A stretch of DNA of 9,668 nucleotides from Deltaproteobacteria bacterium (lineage in GTDB: Bacteria; Myxococcota; UBA796; SXON01): NCBI GenBank assembly GCA_947483545.1, contig CANKNP010000197.1:1-9668 (forward strand), given 5' to 3'. A program made the position numbers and the translations under genes. Of the stretch, positions 4,601-9,668 are shown in pieces. The notes under the pieces were generated by a model that worked only from the letters and a program-made list of their open reading frames with translations, was not told the DNA's origin and did no database searches. The stretch's first letter is position 1, and every line of letters starts with the position of its first letter.

Positions 4601-7029
4601 AGTGTGACGCCGTTGACAACGACGGCGACGGCCTGGTCGATGAAGACCAGGCCGACAGCGATGGCGACGGCACCTGCGATGCCCTGGACAGCGAGACGTG
4701 TGACAGCGTCGACAACGACGGCGACGGCCAGAACAACGAGGGCTTCGCCGACAACGACGGCGACGGCACAGCCAACTGCGTGGATTCCGAGACTTGCGAC
4801 GGCGTGGACAACGACGGCGATGGCTCCACCGACGAAGGCTTCGGCGACAGCGACAGCGACGGCACCGCCGACTGTGTGGACGCAGAGACCTGCGACAGCG
4901 TTGACAACGACGGCGACGGCCAGAACAACGAGGGCTTCGCCGACAACGACGGCGACGGCACCGCCAACTGCGTGGACAGCGAGACCTGCGACGGCGTGGA
5001 CAACGACGGCGACGCGAAGACCGACGAAGGCTTCGGCGACACCGACAACGATGGCACCGCGAACTGCGTGGACACCGAAGACTGCGACGGCCTCGACAAC
5101 GACGGCGACGACGAAGTGGACGAGGGCTTCACCGACACCGACGAGGACGGCACCGCCGACTGCGCAGACACCGAGCAGTGCGACCTGCTCGACAACGACG
5201 GCGATGGCGACATCGACGAGGGCTTCGACGCCGATGGCGACGGATACCCCGACTGCGACGAGACCTGCGAGGTCGAGCTGGTGTTCTGCTCCGCCGAGGA
5301 CGGCGACAACCACCTCGCCGACGACTCCCCGGCCGTCGAGACCTACTCGGCGAACGCGCGCTGGACCGCGGACATCCCGGGCGCGACCTGGATCTGGGAC
5401 GAGTACTACGAGACCAGCCCCCGGGCCGACGAGGTCCACTCGATCTTCCGCCCCTTCGGCATCCAGACCGGCGCGACCGGCATCGCCGGCACCCTGACCA
5501 TCGCTGCCGACAACTCCTACGAGGTCTGGCTGAACGGCGACGGCGTCGGCTCCGACTCCACCGAGTTCAACTACTTCGATTGGAGCGTCGATACCTACGA
5601 CGTGACCGACGCGGTCGTGCTCGGCGAGAACGAGTTCGAGTTTGAGGTCTGGAATTGGGCCCAGACCAACGGCTCCGCGACCTCCAACCCCGGCGGCCTG
5701 CTCTACTGCGTCGAGATCACCTACGAATACGAGATGGACACCGAGATCTGCGACGGGCAGGACAACAACTGCGACGGTGAGATCGACGAGGGCATGACCG
5801 ACACCGATGGCGATGGCGACTGCGATGGCATCGACACCGAGGAGTGTGACGGCGCCGACAACGACGGCGATGGCGACATCGACGAAGGCTTCAACGACAC
5901 CGATGGCGACGGCCACTGCGACGACATCGACGAGGAGGAGTGCGACGGCCTCGACAATGATGGCGATGGCTACATCGACGAGGGCGAAGAGGACACCGAC
6001 GACGACGGCACTGCGGACTGTGTGGACGAGGAGACCTGCTTCGACGGCGTGGACAACAACGGCGACGGCGAGGCCGACGAGGACTGCCCGGTGGACTGCC
6101 CCGCCGAGCCTGACCCGGACTGCCTGACCATCTACGAGGCCTACTCGCAGGGCACGATCTCCGCGAAGAGCACGTCCAGCGGGGTCGGCGTCAAGATCTC
6201 CAACTCGGGCGATGTGCCCATCTGCCTCGATGAGCAGGTCCTGTTCACGAGCGATGGCACCCAGGCGTTCTTCCCGGACGGGCAGCTCATCACCAACGGC
6301 GTCGAGATCGCGGCCAACTCTTCGGTCACGCTCTACTACGCCTCGTGGACGACCTACAACTACTACTATGCGCCTTACTACGGCTATTATGGCTGGTGGT
6401 GTGTGGAGGCCGGCCAGTGGGTGTCGGGCAGCCAGGACTTCGAGTTCCTCGGCGAGCTCGCCCCGGACGACCTGGTGAACTACACCGAGAGCAGCGCGGA
6501 CACGGATGGCGACGGTCGCAGCGACCGCGCGGATTGGTACGGCTCCCACGGCGTCCTCGCGAACTACAACATCTGGGCCTTCCAGGCGGCGCGCACGCTG
6601 ATGACCGTCGGCAAGCAGGCCGAGATCACCGGCACTGACGTGACGGTGACCGTAACCGCGCGCAACCTCGGCCTGTACGACGGGACCGGCGTGGTGAGCG
6701 ACACCCTGCCCGAGGGCTGGGAGCTCGTCTCGGCGACCGGCTCGGTGACCACCAGCACGAACGCCGCGGGCCAGGTCGCGCTGTCGTGGACCACCAGCGT
6801 GGAGGGCTACTCGTCGGACAGCTCCATGTACACGGACACGAGCATCGACAGCGACAGCCTGTCCTACGTGATGCGGCGCACGAGCGGCGCGGACACCCCT
6901 ATGGTGGAGCTGGACGCCGCCAACGTGTACTACTGGAACCAGGCGGCCTACGCCACGGGCGAGTCCCTGCCCTTCGTGATCTACGCCTTCGACGGCAACG
7001 GCGACGGCATCGTGGAGTGCGACGAGTAG
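1639..7029 (+). CDS. Giant multidomain MopE/TSP3-like calcium-binding repeat protein (main body)
   Basis: 1796 residues follow the ATG at 1639, but this ATG has no ribosome site and leaves the protein without a signal peptide, so the true gene most likely starts at 1042. Order by residue from 1639: the end of the GFWK domain (1-23); Asp/Cys repeat array 1 (about 30-304); beta-sandwich module A (305-588), whose second half resembles DUF11-type adhesin domains (DTVPAGW); array 2 (about 594-690); a GATase1/ThuA-like alpha-beta domain (691-904); array 3 (about 927-1210); a jelly-roll-like domain (1211-1365, IAADNSYEVWLNG); array 4 (about 1371-1494); module B (1495-1796), a second copy of A. The arrays carry DNDGDGxxDEG and DSDxDGTADC loops, with Asp spacing typical of Ca2+ sites in thrombospondin type 3 and MopE (PF11617-like) repeats, and two Cys per unit that could form disulfides. 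Lys and Arg are scarce. No C-terminal sorting tag is seen; the protein ends FDGNGDGIVECDE. The likely place is the cell surface or matrix. Specific function is unknown. Confidence 0.9.
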   Translation: MAILIERMNKVGDHLGLWFDATCVADPEICDGTDNDHDGTVDEDCACNEQCDGYDNDFDGVLDDGSPDSDGDGTGDCVDTEDCDGVDNNGDGATDEGFGDSDADGTADCMDTEDCDGVDNNGDGATDEGFGDSDADGTADCMDTEECDGADNNGDGATDEGFGDSDADGTADCMDTEECDGADNNGDGATDEGFGDSDADGTADCVDAETCDGIDNDGDGALDNGFGDSDADGTADCLDGEECDGLDNNGDGSVDEGFDADGDGTPDCSDSESCDMIDNDGDGSVDEGLDCGGEDCADIDDGDCVQVWQAEARGWLSVSSGDGGATVTITNNGPEEVCLEDQALYTSTGTQPFTQGENATVSAGGSVTLAYGSWTTANGVYSPYLGSNPWWCISDATYYAGGASFDYYGERVPDAIAAILNGTNDSDGDGAEDHVDWHGTGSSVQSQYDVWAYQAASGSLTVGKAAVANGTGVDVTLTSRNVGDLDATGTITDTVPAGWSVTSLGAGCAQSGSTITCDVSIAGTAGAAGFNMAQFTYSIAPDSGSDTPYLELEPASISFFDGSSDQTGTSLPAAVYMADTDGDGSPECPSDETCNGVDDDLDGAVDEDTSDTDGDGTCDDLDTETCDGVDNNGDGSTDEGFADTDGDGTADCVDAEDCDGVDNDGDGSTDEGFDQDGDGYKTCSSEPEPCTVLFSISHGENKWSDPYEYSTFHSWGPAADKLTAAGYNWEAHSAGELTLAQLQGYDALVIAEPTSSFTSAEVDAIHAYVAGGGGVLLITDYNEQYINPISSEYGVTFLGYPGIIGWTGITDWATGYAATAGVDSVFWAYGSTLSVTGSDVETLAWYDGSPVYAQIESGDGRVVFSADNEIFATYGFEQVYDPDPTATRDNSTLWLATMGWLSECDGGSDADCDDADGSVHPDADESCNGTDDDCDGSTDEGFDSDTDGTADCFDSEACDGVDNNGDGAIDEGFDSDSDGTADCFDSEECDAVDNDGDGLVDEDQADSDGDGTCDALDSETCDSVDNDGDGQNNEGFADNDGDGTANCVDSETCDGVDNDGDGSTDEGFGDSDSDGTADCVDAETCDSVDNDGDGQNNEGFADNDGDGTANCVDSETCDGVDNDGDAKTDEGFGDTDNDGTANCVDTEDCDGLDNDGDDEVDEGFTDTDEDGTADCADTEQCDLLDNDGDGDIDEGFDADGDGYPDCDETCEVELVFCSAEDGDNHLADDSPAVETYSANARWTADIPGATWIWDEYYETSPRADEVHSIFRPFGIQTGATGIAGTLTIAADNSYEVWLNGDGVGSDSTEFNYFDWSVDTYDVTDAVVLGENEFEFEVWNWAQTNGSATSNPGGLLYCVEITYEYEMDTEICDGQDNNCDGEIDEGMTDTDGDGDCDGIDTEECDGADNDGDGDIDEGFNDTDGDGHCDDIDEEECDGLDNDGDGYIDEGEEDTDDDGTADCVDEETCFDGVDNNGDGEADEDCPVDCPAEPDPDCLTIYEAYSQGTISAKSTSSGVGVKISNSGDVPICLDEQVLFTSDGTQAFFPDGQLITNGVEIAANSSVTLYYASWTTYNYYYAPYYGYYGWWCVEAGQWVSGSQDFEFLGELAPDDLVNYTESSADTDGDGRSDRADWYGSHGVLANYNIWAFQAARTLMTVGKQAEITGTDVTVTVTARNLGLYDGTGVVSDTLPEGWELVSATGSVTTSTNAAGQVALSWTTSVEGYSSDSSMYTDTSIDSDSLSYVMRRTSGADTPMVELDAANVYYWNQAAYATGESLPFVIYAFDGNGDGIVECDE
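1726..2550 (+). repeat. Repeat array 1: nine Asp/Cys units, mostly 96-bp tandem
   Basis: Units begin with the Cys codon of CDxxDN at 1726, 1789, 1885, 1981, 2077, 2173, 2269, 2365 and 2458. From 1789 to 2365 the spacing is exactly 96 bp (32 residues); the last unit is spaced 93 bp. Units 1885-1980 and 1981-2076 differ at only three bases by my reading, so the duplication is recent or the array is homogenised by recombination. Each unit contains an eleven-residue loop such as DNNGDGATDEG followed by DSDADGTADC. Confidence 0.93.
2551..3402 (+). repeat. Module A: first copy of a duplicated beta-sandwich module
   Basis: About 284 residues that match module B (6121-7026) from end to end. Paired landmarks are VCLEDQALYTSTGTQPF with ICLDEQVLFTSDGTQAF; SWTTANGVYSPY...WWCI with SWTTYNYYYAPY...WWCV; DSDGDGAEDHVDW with DTDGDGRSDRADW; DTVPAGW with DTLPEGW; and DTPYLELEPA with DTPMVELDAA. 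Both copies end in an Asp loop and EC. The first half is Tyr/Trp-rich and the second half resembles a DUF11-type immunoglobulin-like domain. Confidence 0.85.
3373..3708 (+). repeat. Repeat array 2: three Asp/Cys units
   Basis: CDxxDN-type units start at 3418 (CNGVDDDLDG), 3514 and 3610, again exactly 96 bp apart. The array joins module A to the GATase1-like domain. A leading DTDGDGSPEC loop at 3373 belongs to the end of module A and blends into the array. Confidence 0.88.
3709..4350 (+). other. Cysteine-free GATase1/ThuA-like alpha-beta domain inside the giant protein
   Basis: Residues 691-904 (counted from 1639) alternate beta strands and helices in the order of class I glutamine-amidotransferase-like folds: VLFSISHGE, then YDALVIAEPT, a helix FTSAEVDAIHAYVAGGGG, the strand VLLIT, GVTFLG, and late in the domain GDGRVVFSADNEIF followed by a helix with DNSTLWLATMGWL. 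Nothing like the Cys nucleophile of active GATases is present; I find no Cys between the flanking residues. A non-catalytic binding role is therefore more likely. The fold assignment is by pattern only. Confidence 0.55.
4417..5268 (+). repeat. Repeat array 3: nine Asp/Cys units with a 192-bp higher-order repeat
   Basis: Units start at 4417, 4510, 4603, 4699, 4795, 4891, 4987, 5083 and 5179; spacing is 93 bp for the first two steps and exactly 96 bp after that. The first unit, with the preceding DADCDDADGSVHPDADESC, is the classical MopE form, unlike the later TSP3-like units. The pair starting at 4699 is repeated at 4891: both have the unusual DNDGDGQNNEGF variant, in which DE is replaced by NE, followed by a standard unit. 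This shows duplication of two units as a block. Confidence 0.92.
5269..5733 (+). other. Jelly-roll / carbohydrate-binding-like domain inside the giant protein
   Basis: Residues 1211-1365 (from 1639) have the strand order and landmarks of galactose-binding-like or accessory jelly rolls: TWIWDEYY near the start, a central GTLTIAADNSYEVWLNGDGV (strand, turn, exposed aromatic, WLNG), then YDVTDAVVLGENEFEFEVWN and a closing LLYCVEITYEY strand. Such domains often bind glycans or attach to surfaces. The ligand cannot be told from the sequence. Confidence 0.55.
5749..6120 (+). repeat. Repeat array 4: four Asp/Cys units
   Basis: Units start at 5749, 5845, 5941 and 6037, exactly 96 bp apart. The first has the classical MopE form CDGQDNNCDGEIDEG with an extra Cys. 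The last is disturbed (CFDGVDNNGDGEADEDC, one inserted Phe) and leads through a Cys/Pro-rich linker (PVDCPAEPDPDC) into module B. Confidence 0.9.
6121..7026 (+). repeat. Module B: C-terminal second copy of the duplicated module
   Basis: About 302 residues that align with module A over their whole length. The copy is diverged, so the duplication is older than that of the 96-bp units. A Tyr-rich loop (YNYYYAPYYGYYGWWC) is expanded relative to module A. The protein ends 11 residues after the final conserved FVIYAF strand, with an Asp loop that in module A leads into array 2, so the C terminus looks as if it lies at a module boundary. Confidence 0.85.
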
Positions 7030-7061
7030 GGCCTCTGCTGGGAGCTTGATACCCGTCCTCC

Positions 7062-8360
7062 GTGTCCACCCAAGCCCTCCTCGACGCCGACCTGCGCCAC
7101 CTCTGGCACCCGTTCACCCAAGCGGATGAATGGGCCGCTGAGCCCAAGCTCTGCATCGCTGAGGCCGAGGGTGTCGAGCTCATCGACACCGAAGGCAAGC
7201 GCTACTTGGACGCCGTCAGCTCGCTGTGGTGCAACGTCCACGGCCACCGCCACCCGAAGCTGGATGCGGCGATCCGCGCGCAGTTGGACAAGGTGGCGCA
7301 CACCACCCTGCTCGGCCTCACGCACCCGACGGCCATCAAGCTGGCGGAGCGCCTCTCCGCGCTGACCCGCCTCGATCGCGTGTTCTTCAGCGACTCCGGC
7401 AGCAGCGCCGTGGAGGTAGCGCTGAAAATGGGCTTTCAAGCGCAGCAGCAGCGCGGTCAGGTCGGCCGGACGCGCTTCGCCGCGCTCACCGAGGCGTACC
7501 ACGGCGACACGCTAGGGAGCGTTTCGGTGGGCGGCATCGACCTTTTTCACGGCGTCTACCGCCCCTTGTTGTTCGACGCCGTGCGCATCCCCTGCCCCGA
7601 TCGGCCGGACCCCGAGGCCGAGGCCCGCTGCCTCCGGCAAGCCGCGGAGCTGTTCGATCAGCACGGCCCGAGCCTCGCCGGCTTCATCTTTGAGCCGCTG
7701 GTGCAGGGAGCGGCGGGGATGCGCATGCATTCACCACAGTTCTTGTCGCAACTTTGCGCGATGGCCCGTTCGGCGGGTGCGCTGCTCATCGCCGATGAGG
7801 TCGCGACGGGGTTTGGCCGCACGGGCACGATGTTTGCACTGGAACAGACCGATGTCCGGGCGGATATTCTTTGCGTCGCGAAGGGGATTACCGGTGGGTA
7901 TTTGCCGCTCGCCGCGACGCTGACGACCGAGGCGATCTTCGATTCTTTTCGCGGCCCCTACACCGCTTGGAAGACCCTTTTCCACGGTCACACCTACACC
8001 GCAAATCCCCTCGCCTGCGCCGTTGCGCTCGCGTCGTTGGATATTTTCCAAGACGAGCAAGTCCTCGCGGGCTTGCGCCCCAAGATCCACGCGCTGCGCG
8101 ACGGATTGCTCCTGCTGCAGCATCCAAACGTGATCGAGCGACGCCAACATGGGCTCATGGCCGCGATCCGCGTGGGTCCGTTCGCCCCCGCCGCCCGGAT
8201 CCCACACCACATCGCGCTCGCCTGCCGCGACGACGGGGTCATCGTTCGCTGCCTCGGCGACGCCCTCGTGATGATGCCCCCGCTCGCGATGAGCGCCGCG
8301 CAGATCCGGCGTTGTACGAGCGTGATCGGCGCGGCGATCACGCGGGTCACGGGGGTCTGA
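7062..8360 (+). CDS. bioA: Adenosylmethionine/lysine-8-amino-7-oxononanoate aminotransferase (7,8-diaminopelargonate synthase)
   Basis: 432 residues, a normal BioA length. This PLP enzyme converts 7-keto-8-aminopelargonate to 7,8-diaminopelargonate in biotin synthesis, in the cytoplasm. Visible landmarks: HLWHPFTQ (13-20), SDSGSSAVEVALKMG for PLP phosphate, AYHGDTLGSVSVGG, FIFEPLVQGAAGM, LIADEVATGFGRTG with Asp245, and CVAKGITGGYLP with Lys274 as the Schiff-base lysine; both fall at the same numbers as in the E. coli enzyme from memory. A GTG at 7062 is used: an in-frame TGA at 7047-7049 excludes a longer start, and the conserved HLWHPF segment begins only 12 residues later. The Shine-Dalgarno is poor (GGGAG at 7040-7044 is too far). 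The overall motifs are closer to Bacillus BioA than to E. coli, and the E. coli Tyr17 position is Phe18. No other biotin gene is in the window. The 32-bp gap from the giant gene has no terminator I can see. Confidence 0.96.
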   Translation: MSTQALLDADLRHLWHPFTQADEWAAEPKLCIAEAEGVELIDTEGKRYLDAVSSLWCNVHGHRHPKLDAAIRAQLDKVAHTTLLGLTHPTAIKLAERLSALTRLDRVFFSDSGSSAVEVALKMGFQAQQQRGQVGRTRFAALTEAYHGDTLGSVSVGGIDLFHGVYRPLLFDAVRIPCPDRPDPEAEARCLRQAAELFDQHGPSLAGFIFEPLVQGAAGMRMHSPQFLSQLCAMARSAGALLIADEVATGFGRTGTMFALEQTDVRADILCVAKGITGGYLPLAATLTTEAIFDSFRGPYTAWKTLFHGHTYTANPLACAVALASLDIFQDEQVLAGLRPKIHALRDGLLLLQHPNVIERRQHGLMAAIRVGPFAPAARIPHHIALACRDDGVIVRCLGDALVMMPPLAMSAAQIRRCTSVIGAAITRVTGV

Positions 8361-8379
8361 TGCCCGAGTGGTCGCATTT

Positions 8380-8505
8380 CCCCTTCTCCCTCCGGGAGAA
8401 GGTGCCGCCGTATGCGGCGGCGGATGAGGGCTCCCCGGCGATCTTGAACGGCCCTCATCCGCCCGCGAGTACGCGGGCACCTTCTCCCGCAAGCGGGAGA
8501 AGGGG
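8380..8505. repeat. RIME/REP-like palindromic intergenic element
   Basis: A left arm (8380-8430) and a right arm (8452-8505) are imperfect reverse complements: CCCCTTCTCCC at 8380-8390 pairs with GGGAGAAGGGG at 8495-8505, and GGATGAGGG at 8422-8430 pairs with CCCTCATCC at 8452-8460. Each arm also folds on itself twice. The left arm has CTTCTCCC-tcc-GGGAGAAG type and GCCGC-cgtat-GCGGC hairpins; the right has GCCCGC-gagta-CGCGGGC and CTTCTCCCGC-aa-GCGGGAGAAG. This layout, and the CCCTCATCC / CACCTTCTCCCGC words, match my memory of the RIME elements of rhizobia and similar repeats in other proteobacteria. It lies 19 bp after bioA and could protect or end its transcript. Confidence 0.8.
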
Positions 8506-8541
8506 AGAACCCTCGAAACCCTCCCCGGGTGAGCAGGTTAG

Positions 8542-9192
8542 ATGCCGCTAAACCCGTTGCCCCGAACGCTGATAGCGCTCCTCCTATGCCTCGCGTTCCC
8601 AGCCTTCGCCGCGGACCGAAACCCCTCTGCTGAGCTGGGCCTAGGCCTCGGGCTGCTCGCGGGTGGGAACGGCGCTGGCTATGGACTGGGCGCCTCTCAG
8701 CGGCTTGGCGTCGATGTCCCCGCCGGTCCCATCCACTCCGTCGTTGTCGCCGTGGAGCACGCTCACCATGTGTTGCAGGACGCCACCGCGTACTTCCCAA
8801 ACGACATCGTCTCCCCCGATGCTCTCGAGGGCGGGCGGGACCGTTGGGCGCTGAGCCTCGGCGCGCGGCTTCAGCTCCAGTTGGCCGATCCGGCCGCGGA
8901 TCACCTCGTCGTGGAGCCCCTCGCCGAGGTGGGCATGGCTTTTGTGGCCTCCCACACGGTGCTCACGCTGGGCGGCCTCGACGGGGCGGCCCGACTGGGG
9001 AACTGGGATGGTGCGCCCGCATTTTTCGTCGGGATGGGCGCGGACGTTCGCGTGCGGACCTTTCTCGCGCTCGTGCCCGCGCTTCGGGTGACGATCGCGC
9101 TCCAGCAGGACCCGCCCGAGAACGGCGGCCAAGGCCTGTACGGGGCCGAGGTTCGCGGCGATCTGTCGCTGAGCGCCCGCGTCACGTTTTGA
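8542..9192 (+). CDS. Exported outer-membrane beta-barrel-like protein
   Basis: 216 residues with a clear Sec signal peptide: a Pro/Arg n-region, the hydrophobic core LIALLLCLAF, and an AFA/AD signal peptidase I site after residue 23. The mature part alternates polar and hydrophobic residues in short strands, such as AELGLGLGLLAG, YGLGASQRLGVDV, WALSLGARLQLQL, LVVEPLAEVGMAFV, FFVGMGADVRV, and ends LSARVTF with a terminal Phe, the usual recognition signal for BAM-assembled outer-membrane barrels. About eight strands could fit, suggesting a small barrel. I do not recognise a named family, and no enzyme motif is seen. The Shine-Dalgarno is weak (AGG near 8535). The next gene begins 22 bp after the stop, so the two may be co-transcribed. 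Confidence 0.78.
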   Translation: MPLNPLPRTLIALLLCLAFPAFAADRNPSAELGLGLGLLAGGNGAGYGLGASQRLGVDVPAGPIHSVVVAVEHAHHVLQDATAYFPNDIVSPDALEGGRDRWALSLGARLQLQLADPAADHLVVEPLAEVGMAFVASHTVLTLGGLDGAARLGNWDGAPAFFVGMGADVRVRTFLALVPALRVTIALQQDPPENGGQGLYGAEVRGDLSLSARVTF

Positions 9193-9214
9193 CCCTTGTG
9201 GTTACCTCTCGCCC

Positions 9215-9668
9215 ATGACCCCCTGGCAGGTGCTGCTTGAGACGCTTGGCGATGAGATGCGCGATCGCCTGGATGGCGACCTGCTACCCGCGTTGTACGC
9301 CGCAGTCTCGGTCCCCACCCTCACCATCCGGGCTGAGCTCCGCGAGGAGGGCTTGCCGTTCGTCTACGCGGACGCGGGCCAATGGCCGAGCGCGCAAGAG
9401 CTGGACGAGGCGGCCAAGCGGGTGATCACCAGCGCCCAGCGGCGCGGCGTCGGCCTTGGGGTCGCCAGCGGGTTCGTGGGGGCGGCCGCGATCCCGCCCG
9501 AGGTGCTGGCTGGGCTGGTCCTGGCGCTCCGCCTGGGACAGCGGCTCGCGGTGCTGCACGGGTTTGACCCCGAGAACAACGCGGGTCGCCTCGTGCTCTG
9601 GCGTGCAGTCGCCGCGGCCTACGAGATCGAGCTCCCGCGCGAGGCCCAGGTCGGCGTGCGGGTTCGTG
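9215..9668 (+). CDS. EcsC-family-like protein, 5' part (runs off the window)
   Basis: The frame is open from the ATG at 9215 to the end of the window, giving 151 codons with no stop. A helical N-terminal part (MTPWQVLLETLGDEMRDRL and on) is followed by RGVGLGVASGFVGAAAIPPE, then VLAGLVLALRLGQRLAVLHG and FDPENNAGRLVLWRAV. The glycine-rich segment, the helix with Leu/Arg pairs and the HGFDP motif match the EcsC family (PF12787), in which an GYGFDP-like motif follows a hydrophobic helix. The biochemical role of this family is not established. No signal peptide is seen; one hydrophobic stretch may be membrane-associated. No clear Shine-Dalgarno precedes the ATG. The 22-bp gap from the barrel-like gene suggests an operon. 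The family call is moderate because only the N-terminal part is seen. Confidence 0.7.
   Translation, partial: MTPWQVLLETLGDEMRDRLDGDLLPALYAAVSVPTLTIRAELREEGLPFVYADAGQWPSAQELDEAAKRVITSAQRRGVGLGVASGFVGAAAIPPEVLAGLVLALRLGQRLAVLHGFDPENNAGRLVLWRAVAAAYEIELPREAQVGVRVR

Noticed and set aside
1746..5957. Other long frames inside the giant gene, such as Ser/Pro-rich minus-strand and Thr/Ala/Arg-rich plus-strand frames
   Set aside because: They mirror the 96-bp periodicity of the real gene in other frames, have low-complexity composition and lack domain motifs or ribosome sites.
979..6549. A 1856-codon open frame on the minus strand, longer than the sense frame opposite
   Set aside because: Its codons are the exact reverse complements of the sense codons. 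Sense GAC, GGC, AAC and GCC codons give Val, Ala, Val and Gly, so the product is a monotonous Val/Ala/Gly chain. Stops are absent only because TTA, CTA and TCA are rare in the GC-rich sense gene. The sense strand has the spaced Cys, Asp loops and recognisable folds.
7030..7061. A possible intrinsic terminator between the giant gene and bioA
   Set aside because: No stable GC stem followed by a T-run can be formed in this 32-bp gap.
7126..7365. Plus-strand frame inside bioA that is in register with the giant gene after its final stop
   Set aside because: It overlaps the clear bioA reading frame and has no family-like sequence; the stop at 7027-7029 is taken as the true end.
7731..8800. Long minus-strand frames over the bioA 3' end and the barrel gene
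   Set aside because: They cross the palindromic element and oppose two well supported genes; the composition is Arg/Ala/Gly-rich, as expected for antisense frames in GC-rich DNA.

Overview
The window is a GC-rich stretch with every supported gene on the + strand. The gene content suggests a Myxococcota or other deltaproteobacterial-type Gram-negative: long Asp-rich MopE/thrombospondin-3-like repeat proteins with a lipoprotein signal, an outer-membrane beta-barrel candidate ending in Phe, and HEAT/TPR solenoid proteins. The taxonomic call is inference only; there is no rRNA or marker gene here.

Layout: (1) 1-951 is the 3' end of a solenoid protein (HEAT-like, then TPR-like). (2) 952-1041 is a short intergenic region with overlapping inverted repeats and a UUCG-capped hairpin directly before a Shine-Dalgarno. 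(3) 1042-7029 is one long reading frame for a giant, multidomain, calcium-binding-type secreted protein of about 1995 codons, interrupted by a single in-frame TAG at 1603-1605. The export signal lies before the TAG and almost all of the protein lies after it; the TAG falls inside a conserved-looking domain. (4) 7062-8360 is bioA (7,8-diaminopelargonate synthase), with the Bacillus-like sequence signature. (5) 8380-8505 is a large palindromic element made of two mutually inverted arms, each with two small hairpins, resembling the RIME/REP-like intergenic elements of other proteobacteria. (6) 8542-9192 is a small exported beta-barrel-type protein. (7) From 9215 to the window end is the start of an EcsC-family-like protein.

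The main point of interest is the giant protein. It contains 26 copies of a CDxxDNxxDG motif, mostly in strict 96-bp (32-residue) register. The copies form four arrays that act as linkers between globular modules: a GFWK-type N-terminal domain, a beta-sandwich module A, a cysteine-free GATase1-like fold, a jelly-roll-like domain, and a second copy of module A at the C terminus. The architecture fits a Ca2+-stiffened surface stalk, but no function can be assigned from the sequence. The opposite strand carries an even longer open frame (about 1856 codons), which is a codon-register shadow of the repeats. I see no CRISPR array, tRNA, rRNA, transposase or defence system here.
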